NCBI RefSeq assembly: GCF_964340395.1
Contig: NC_135551.1
Coordinates: 24,974,503 to 25,038,502, forward strand
Source of the DNA: Glandiceps talaboti
Taxonomy: Eukaryota; Hemichordata; Enteropneusta; Spengelidae
Length of the DNA stretch: 64,000 nucleotides
Reading direction: 5' to 3'
Shown: positions 56,354-64,000 of the stretch, piece by piece
Position numbering within the stretch: position 1 is the first letter of the stretch
Layout of the letters: every line of letters starts with the position of its first letter
Notes under the pieces: generated by a model
What the model was told of the DNA's origin: nothing
The model's input: the letters and a program-made list of their open reading frames with translations, nothing else
Database searches by the model: none
Program-made: the position numbers and the translations under genes

Positions 56354-58282
56354 ATGGAAAGTCGTTTTGCATTGTATGTGTTGTCGTGCCTTTTGTTGGG
56401 GTCACTGTCGCACGTTATCGGACAGACACAGAGTAATTTTGTTTTTACTGAGCACCCGAGAAATATGAACGTACTTAAAGGAGACACTGCAGTACTAAAA
56501 TGCAGACATAACACTAGTTTGGCTGTGACTGAACCTTACTGGATGGACCACATGAGGAGCCAGCAAATTGACACTCGCAAAAACAACTATGTCATTAGTT
56601 CTACTACGCCAGGACAATTTGACCTCGAAATCATCGGCATTCAATCGGAGGAAGGAGGCAAGTATTACTGTAGCGTGTTAGTGAACGGATTTCGATATAA
56701 TTCTAAGATAAGTGATGTGCGAGTTCATGAACCAGTGATAGAGAACGAACTGTCGTGTTTTGTTAGTCTGGCGGAAGATCTGAGAGAAAATGACGAAACA
56801 GATTTCACCTGCTTCATGGCTACATTAAATCAAAATGTGGAGTTACTGTGGAAGGAGGACGATGTCTATAGTTCACCGCAAGGTGTCACAGAGAGAAGAA
56901 ATACAGTGTCTGTACGAAAACTTAAACGTCGGCTAACACCTAACGATCATAACACCAAGTTTACTTGTGAGGCGCAAATTCGTGGTTCGATTATGGCTAT
57001 CTGTAACATCGGAACAATAAACGTGAAATATAACCCAAAAGTAACTATTTGGCCATCACCAAGTCAGTATGAGGGAGAGTCAGCTGAGTATACGTGTAAG
57101 ACTAACGCGAATCCAAGCGCGACTAATTACACGTGGTTTGTGGAAGACATTAAACTTCCGATGGCAGACTTGTCAAGGTATTCGTTGGGAGATTATAACC
57201 GTGTTATGAAAATCATGACAACGGTAGATCATGACAACGGGAGACTGTTACGATGTGAGGCATTGAATGACATTGGACTTGGCGTTGGTTATCATAAAAT
57301 TAAACTCGATAATAAGATGGAGCTGATTGGTCCGATTGTTGTCGGGGTCATTCTAGCGACAGTTGTTATTGTCGTGTGTATCTTCATTACCTGGTGGCGA
57401 TGTACACCTCGGTCATCTGAACAAACGAGACACCATATCAGTGTCACAACAGTATGGGCGGCCAACGGGACTGCCATACAACCTCACAACGGTATGAGAC
57501 AAATTCACGACGGCAGAGGTAAAATCGACGGCAGACCACGACGATACAAAAAAGGCCGCGGCTCGCTCACAGCGTCTGCAGCATCTACAAGGCCTGATGA
57601 AGACGAGTTAGTGACGGAAGAAACGTTACAAATGACACAGCCCGCTTCTCCGGACGATAACATTGCATATGTGTATGATGGTAGTTTGCCGGGTTCCCGG
57701 GCGGGTTCTCGACCACAGACTCCAAAACTTTGGAATATTCCTCGTGAAGGTCGCGGTGAGGAAGCAAATAATGAAGGGGAGAATGTGGACGTAGATAGTG
57801 GACTCGGACAAACCTCTTTGAATCTACCTACGACTGATAACAGTTCATCGGAAAATGATGTTCCGGAGAGTGTCACAGATGTTGGGGACGGGACACCGAA
57901 TCCCACAGTTCCGGAAACAACAGAAGTTACCATGGAGTCAGAGCCTAGAGAAACCCCTTCACCACCATCATCGCAAGTCTCCGTCGATTCGTCATCCGCA
58001 CCCGATGAGATCCCGATGACCATTAATGACGTCAGCGATAGCGCAGTATCAACCTTCCAACCCATTGAACCAGCCGAGGCCAGTATCGAAACACCACCAA
58101 AGAGTGACTCTACCATCGTTTACGCAGATCTCACCTTTGACAAAAATAGGCCACCGAGTAGCGCGCCAAAAGAGGAAGACAAGACTCTTTATTCAGAAGT
58201 TGACTTCAGCCGACGTGATACGGCAAAATCCAAGGCTGAGACACATCAACCTGCAACATGTGACATGACAACGGAATTATAA
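56354..58282 (+). CDS. Receptor D: three-Ig type I membrane protein with ITIM and ITSM-like motifs
   Basis: A 642-residue protein. The ATG at 56354 (AACAATGG) opens a signal peptide (about 1-23, ending HVIG). The frame extends upstream only through non-ATG codons. Ig1 (about 24-125) has C50, W63 and KYYC (C106). Ig2 (about 128-225) has C153, W166 and C205 plus the extra pair C135 and C217, the latter in CNIGTINV. Ig3 (about 227-318) has C248, W261 and C301 with KTNANPSATNYTW. The transmembrane helix is about 324-346. The ~295-residue tail is Ser/Pro/Thr/acid-rich and ends with IVY590ADLTF (ITIM-like) and TLY613SEVDF (ITSM-like, TxYxxV) 23 residues apart. In vertebrates that arrangement is found in inhibitory receptors such as PD-1 and Siglecs, recruiting SHP phosphatases. 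The closing IVYADLTFDKN parallels VVYAEINFSKN of receptor A. Inhibitory function and ligand are inference. One uninterrupted coding frame. Confidence 0.92.
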   Translation: MESRFALYVLSCLLLGSLSHVIGQTQSNFVFTEHPRNMNVLKGDTAVLKCRHNTSLAVTEPYWMDHMRSQQIDTRKNNYVISSTTPGQFDLEIIGIQSEEGGKYYCSVLVNGFRYNSKISDVRVHEPVIENELSCFVSLAEDLRENDETDFTCFMATLNQNVELLWKEDDVYSSPQGVTERRNTVSVRKLKRRLTPNDHNTKFTCEAQIRGSIMAICNIGTINVKYNPKVTIWPSPSQYEGESAEYTCKTNANPSATNYTWFVEDIKLPMADLSRYSLGDYNRVMKIMTTVDHDNGRLLRCEALNDIGLGVGYHKIKLDNKMELIGPIVVGVILATVVIVVCIFITWWRCTPRSSEQTRHHISVTTVWAANGTAIQPHNGMRQIHDGRGKIDGRPRRYKKGRGSLTASAASTRPDEDELVTEETLQMTQPASPDDNIAYVYDGSLPGSRAGSRPQTPKLWNIPREGRGEEANNEGENVDVDSGLGQTSLNLPTTDNSSSENDVPESVTDVGDGTPNPTVPETTEVTMESEPRETPSPPSSQVSVDSSSAPDEIPMTINDVSDSAVSTFQPIEPAEASIETPPKSDSTIVYADLTFDKNRPPSSAPKEEDKTLYSEVDFSRRDTAKSKAETHQPATCDMTTEL

Positions 58283-58339
58283 CGTTAAACACGTTAGTGT
58301 TAGTGTAAAGTTGTCTGCTTTGATTGCAAATTTTGAAGA

Positions 58340-58341
<2 letters not shown>
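58283..58341. other. Start of the 3' flank of receptor gene D
   Basis: Short stretch between the stop codon and the GT array. No AATAAA seen nearby. Confidence 0.4.

Positions 58342-58417
<76 letters not shown>
58342..58417 (+). repeat. (GT)n microsatellite
   Basis: About 38 uninterrupted GT units, 60 bases after the stop codon of gene D, hence possibly in its 3' UTR. Confidence 0.98.
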
Positions 58418-59929
58418 TGTAGTGTACATATGATAATAACTCGGATTTGTATTTTATAACTGGAGTGAATTTTACCATACTTCACCTATTCATCTCTTTG
58501 AAATCCAAACGACAACATGTACATGATTTGATGTATACAGTAATCTGCCTATGTGTAAGAAAGTCAAGAAAGCGTGTTAATTTAGTAGTATTTTAAGGCC
58601 CTGGATTGGAACACAGGTTTTCACATTAGTGGTTTATCTTATCAGTGAAGCCATACGGATTTGATATGATCATTCTCTTATTCACGATCGACATTTCTAA
58701 AGATTTATTTTTCAGTGAACTGTTCCTACCCAAATATTATTCCAAATCCAATCTGGGTCTTTAAAGAACTACTAAACTTATTTTACACACAGACATGTAC
58801 AAACATTATAATACACCAGTTCAACCATAGACCCTCCACTAGTAAAGTGGCTATGGTTCAACTTTCACCTCTCATTTACATATAGGTCGTTCAGTGATGA
58901 AATGTAATTTTTTTACTCTTAATAATTACGTCACGGAATCATTTGCATTCTATTTTAAAAGAAAAGTAAAAAATAGAACTCTGAAGACAGTTTACTATAT
59001 TTCAAGCAGGCTTCATTTAATTAATGATTAGTTGTTCATATCGAGAATTAGGCATAAACAACAAAGTTATAACGTGTCGCCTTTAATCACCCAATGACGT
59101 CATTTGAGAAAAAATCATTAGAAGTAAAAAATAAAATAAAAAGTGGAAAAAGAAATAATGTTAACCTATTATCAAAAACTGACTTGATATGTTACAAAAA
59201 CACAGTTTACAGCTACACATACAATTTTAGTGAAACATGTCAAAAAAATCATTAAATCTGCTGAAACATACCACCATTTTCATAAACATGGTATTTTTTA
59301 ATAGAATAATACAATTTGAAATATTTCAAACCCACAGCTCGATATCCCAAGCAACTTTGAATAACCTAAGGCATATCAATGAATCATGAAATCTAAATGT
59401 AGTGGTACAAAATATAGTGTTTGCAGACTAGAAGGGAGATTATAAACAAGTTACAATTTTGTAGTTTCTCTGATAATTGTAATGCTAATATAGTCGTATC
59501 AAACAAGGCTCTGAAACCATTTAGAATAAAATTATTGGAGAGTTAGGGGGTCAACAAATAGTAGATATCTAATGCCTGGAAAATTAAGAACAACAGTCAT
59601 TCATATCAAATGTTTTAAAACCAGGAAGTCATCTACATATCAGTTAACGTGTGTGTGTTTTCATAGTAAATCAAAGACAAAATATACTATGTAGACTCGT
59701 ATTCGTTGGCTAGATTCCAAAGCCAACGAATTGCTTTGTCTCCAGTGTAAACACGAAGAGAGTCAAAGCCAATGTATACACAGTGCTCAGTTGTTGTGAA
59801 CATATATATCACTGTCATGGGGGAGGGGCGTTGTTCATTGAACCATTTCTGTGGCTTTTGCTTAAAGCAGAGCAAGGCGTTCAGCATATTTTCAAGACTT
59901 TGAATCTTTTGATAATTAGGAATGAAGGA
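58418..59929. other. Intergenic; hairpin at 58818-58863
   Basis: The arms 58818-58830 and 58851-58863 are reverse complements in 12 of 13 positions, with further pairing inside. The core ATAGACCCTCCAC is shared with 43735-43764. No gene. Confidence 0.5.
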
Positions 59930-59993
59930 ACGAACGAACGAATGAATGAATGAATGAATGAATGAATGAATGAATGAATGAATGAATGAATGA
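59930..59993 (+). repeat. (GAAT)n microsatellite
   Basis: GAAC units passing into about 13 GAAT units. Confidence 0.97.
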
Positions 59994-61827
<1,834 letters not shown>

Positions 61828-61915
61828 ACTCGGTGAGTATCAATCTGCTAAGACAGTGCTCTATACCGCAGTGGCAGAGCGTAATAGTTTTGGTAGTACT
61901 GGAACTCTTTCTTGG

Positions 61916-61956
61916 GTGTAACTCGGAGTTTCACGCATATTGCGATCATCAGACAC
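61916..61956 (-). ncRNA. Hammerhead ribozyme motif, minus-strand copy
   Basis: Exact mirror image of the + strand motif at 61966-62006, on the left arm of the palindrome. Confidence 0.55.
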
Positions 61957-61965
61957 TCTCTGTGA

Positions 61966-62006
61966 GTGTCTGATGATCGCAATATGCGTGAAACTCCGAG
62001 TTACAC
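61966..62006 (+). ncRNA. Hammerhead ribozyme motif, plus-strand copy
   Basis: CTGATGA at 61970-61976, stem II CGCA-ATA-TGCG (61978-61988), GAA at 61990-61992, stem III ACT-CCG-AGT (61993-62001), predicted cleavage after T62002. Stem I GTGT (61966-61969) pairs with ACAC (62003-62006). The stem I pairs covary with the copy at 54452-54494. A full transcript of the palindrome would favour the long hairpin over this fold. Confidence 0.55.
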
Positions 62007-62032
62007 CCAAGAAAGAGTTCCAGTACTACCAA

Positions 62033-62154
<122 letters not shown>

Positions 62155-63955
62155 CTGAACTCAAACCTGGTATCAAGATATTATTTATAAATGATCACAT
62201 GACGTAATTTATCATACGCATCAAAAATGTCTAGGAAATCCCAACAATGCAATCAACAGTTCTAACAATGCCAGAAGACAATTGTAATGTTATAGAAGAC
62301 ATGCATCGACATTATAATCATCTAAAAATGATGTATTCAAGGTTATTATGTAAGTATTTTCACTTTGAGTAAAAAGCTGATAATCTCAGCCTGTGTCACT
62401 TTAAACCGATTTATCAGCAGTGTCACGATACGTATATTTCCAATTTCAATTATGACCTAATTACAAATGAATTATTGAAAAAATGTCAAGGATAAAAATC
62501 CCACTAGACTTTAAATTGTAGATTCGATTAAAGTCATAACACTATAATTTTACATACAGATATGATAGTAACGGAAACAGCTGCTGTTGTTGCCATGGCA
62601 ACCATGTATTTTGTATATCATGTTTTGTGGTCGTCAATTAGTTGAGTACATGAATTTCCCGCCATTAACGCCAATCATCGAAATTAACATGTTTACGTTT
62701 AGCACAAACGATGAGCTCTGTGACTTTTAAATCATGTGCAGTTTTCTCATCTTTCCATTTACGGTGCTAATTTAATTCCTCCTCCATCGTCGTTCGATTG
62801 ACACAACATGCTTTTATGTACCTATTCCTCTTTTTGTTAAAAAAGAGAGAGTGTGTTTTGCAGGTTGGTAAACAGTTCAACTCCCGGGGCAAGGGGTTTA
62901 TACATACACAAAAAAAAGTCTCAATTTAGAAATGTTTTCATTCTGCATTTTAGACACGATTTATTTGTTGTTATTTTGGCTGCGATGTAGTCGGGAAAGC
63001 GTCGTAATACGTCGCTTTCATGTTTTCGTTGGCCCTTAACCCGAGTTGAACATTGCCAGCAGTATGAATCTAACGAACGTTTTTTTTCGAGAATGCGAGA
63101 ACACGTCCAAATTGAGGACACCACGTTCAGTGCATCATTAATCAACCCGTCTCTGGAAGTGAACATGATGGTGACAGACCACGTGATAGATTAGTAGTCT
63201 GCTTTCAGAAAATGGTTCACAGATCATTAAAAATCTACCCTAGGTTGATTAAACAGCGTCATACTCTTACTATTTAGTTAAAACATCCGCCGGGCACATC
63301 ATTTCGGTCCGATAAAAACTATCAAATTGACACATGACAGGCAGATTGACGTAATGACGGTGTGAACTTTGACCTAGACGTGCTCTTTGACCTTTTACAG
63401 GCGCACAGTCGGAGTAAAGTAGTAAATACTTGTAATTATATGTACAAAATTTGCTTGTTAAGACATTTAACTACCCACCTATGATGTGTTTATATTTGGA
63501 CTATTTGGTCAGGTTGTTTTTTTCAGAAACGATTTTTTGTATAAACAGTTTACGATGTCATGATGCAGGTGTGACGCCGATGGTTTCGCTCACCATGGTT
63601 TTGTCACGTTTTTGAAAAGTGATATCTCTGACATCGATTCATACATTCTAAAAGAACTCGATTTGATAGAAGTAAAAGCCTCTGGTGGATTCATTTATAC
63701 AAAGCAGTTTATTCTATTAGCTTACAGTTTTGTGTATTTTTTTTAAAACAGGAAAAGAATAGTTTGCTTTATCTGTCAGTAATCAGCGCTGTAATTTCGG
63801 ACAGATTAAGATTACAACAAAAAAAACGTCTGGTTTGTGATAAGTATAAGTTATAACTGAAAGTTACATTTTGATACTTTTTAAAATGCTTGGTTTTTGA
63901 AGAATTCTTTGTTAGCGGTAAAAGACACTTCTATCTGTCTGTTACTGTTTGCTTG

Positions 63956-63958
<3 letters not shown>
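62155..63958. other. Intergenic, nothing recognised
   Basis: No gene supported. The minus-strand frame at 62921-63166 has no recognisable domain. Confidence 0.5.

Positions 63959-64000
<42 letters not shown>
63959..64000 (+). repeat. (CT)n microsatellite running off the window
   Basis: A C-run followed by CT units to the window end. Confidence 0.95.

Noticed and set aside
57505-58116. 203-codon antisense frame
   Set aside because: It lies wholly inside the tail-coding part of receptor D on the opposite strand and has no independent support.

Overview
This is eukaryotic, almost certainly metazoan (marine-invertebrate-like), AT-rich DNA. The reasons are type I membrane proteins with immunoglobulin (Ig) domains, very dense microsatellites, a decayed non-LTR retrotransposon, foldback/MITE-like elements, and Penelope-type repeats with a hammerhead-ribozyme fold. 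No prokaryotic features (operons, CRISPR, rRNA) were seen. The sequence alone does not fix the phylum.

The only convincing protein genes are four Ig-superfamily receptor genes, all on the + strand: A (2736-4259), B (11546-13018), C (27675-29318) and D (56354-58282). Each runs from signal peptide through two (A) or three (B, C, D) Ig domains, one transmembrane helix and a long cytoplasmic tail to the stop codon in one uninterrupted reading frame. That is unusual for Ig genes, which normally have an intron per domain. The ectodomains share a plan: a V/I-like Ig1, an Ig2 with an additional cysteine pair, and a Kirrel/nephrin-like Ig3 with an 'ANP..W' signature. The tails differ. A ends in an ITIM-like VVYAEI plus NPEY. 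D carries an ITIM-like IVYADL and an ITSM-like TLYSEV 23 residues apart. C has an NPSY motif in a 'GYDNPSY' setting. B has several tyrosines but no canonical ITIM. The simplest reading is an old tandem array of paralogous cell-surface recognition receptors with exchanged or diverged signalling tails, at least two of them potentially inhibitory. Immune, allorecognition or adhesion roles are inference.

The gaps between the genes (about 7.3, 14.7 and 27 kb) are repeat territory. 0-2.7 kb: decayed reverse transcriptase. 4.3-11.4 kb: a 545-bp element with perfect 25-bp terminal inverted repeats, a composite foldback element, a SINE/LINE tail and a (TATG)n array. 13-27.6 kb: a tRNA-derived SINE candidate, an ~88-bp minisatellite, microsatellites and a MITE-like inverted repeat. 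29.3-56 kb: a 43-bp minisatellite on both sides of a 2.75-kb direct tandem duplication whose breakpoint lies in a hairpin, then many tetranucleotide arrays, a trinucleotide mosaic and a hammerhead-bearing repeat. 58.3-64 kb: a perfect 75-bp-arm palindrome with two head-to-head hammerhead motifs between (TA)n arrays.
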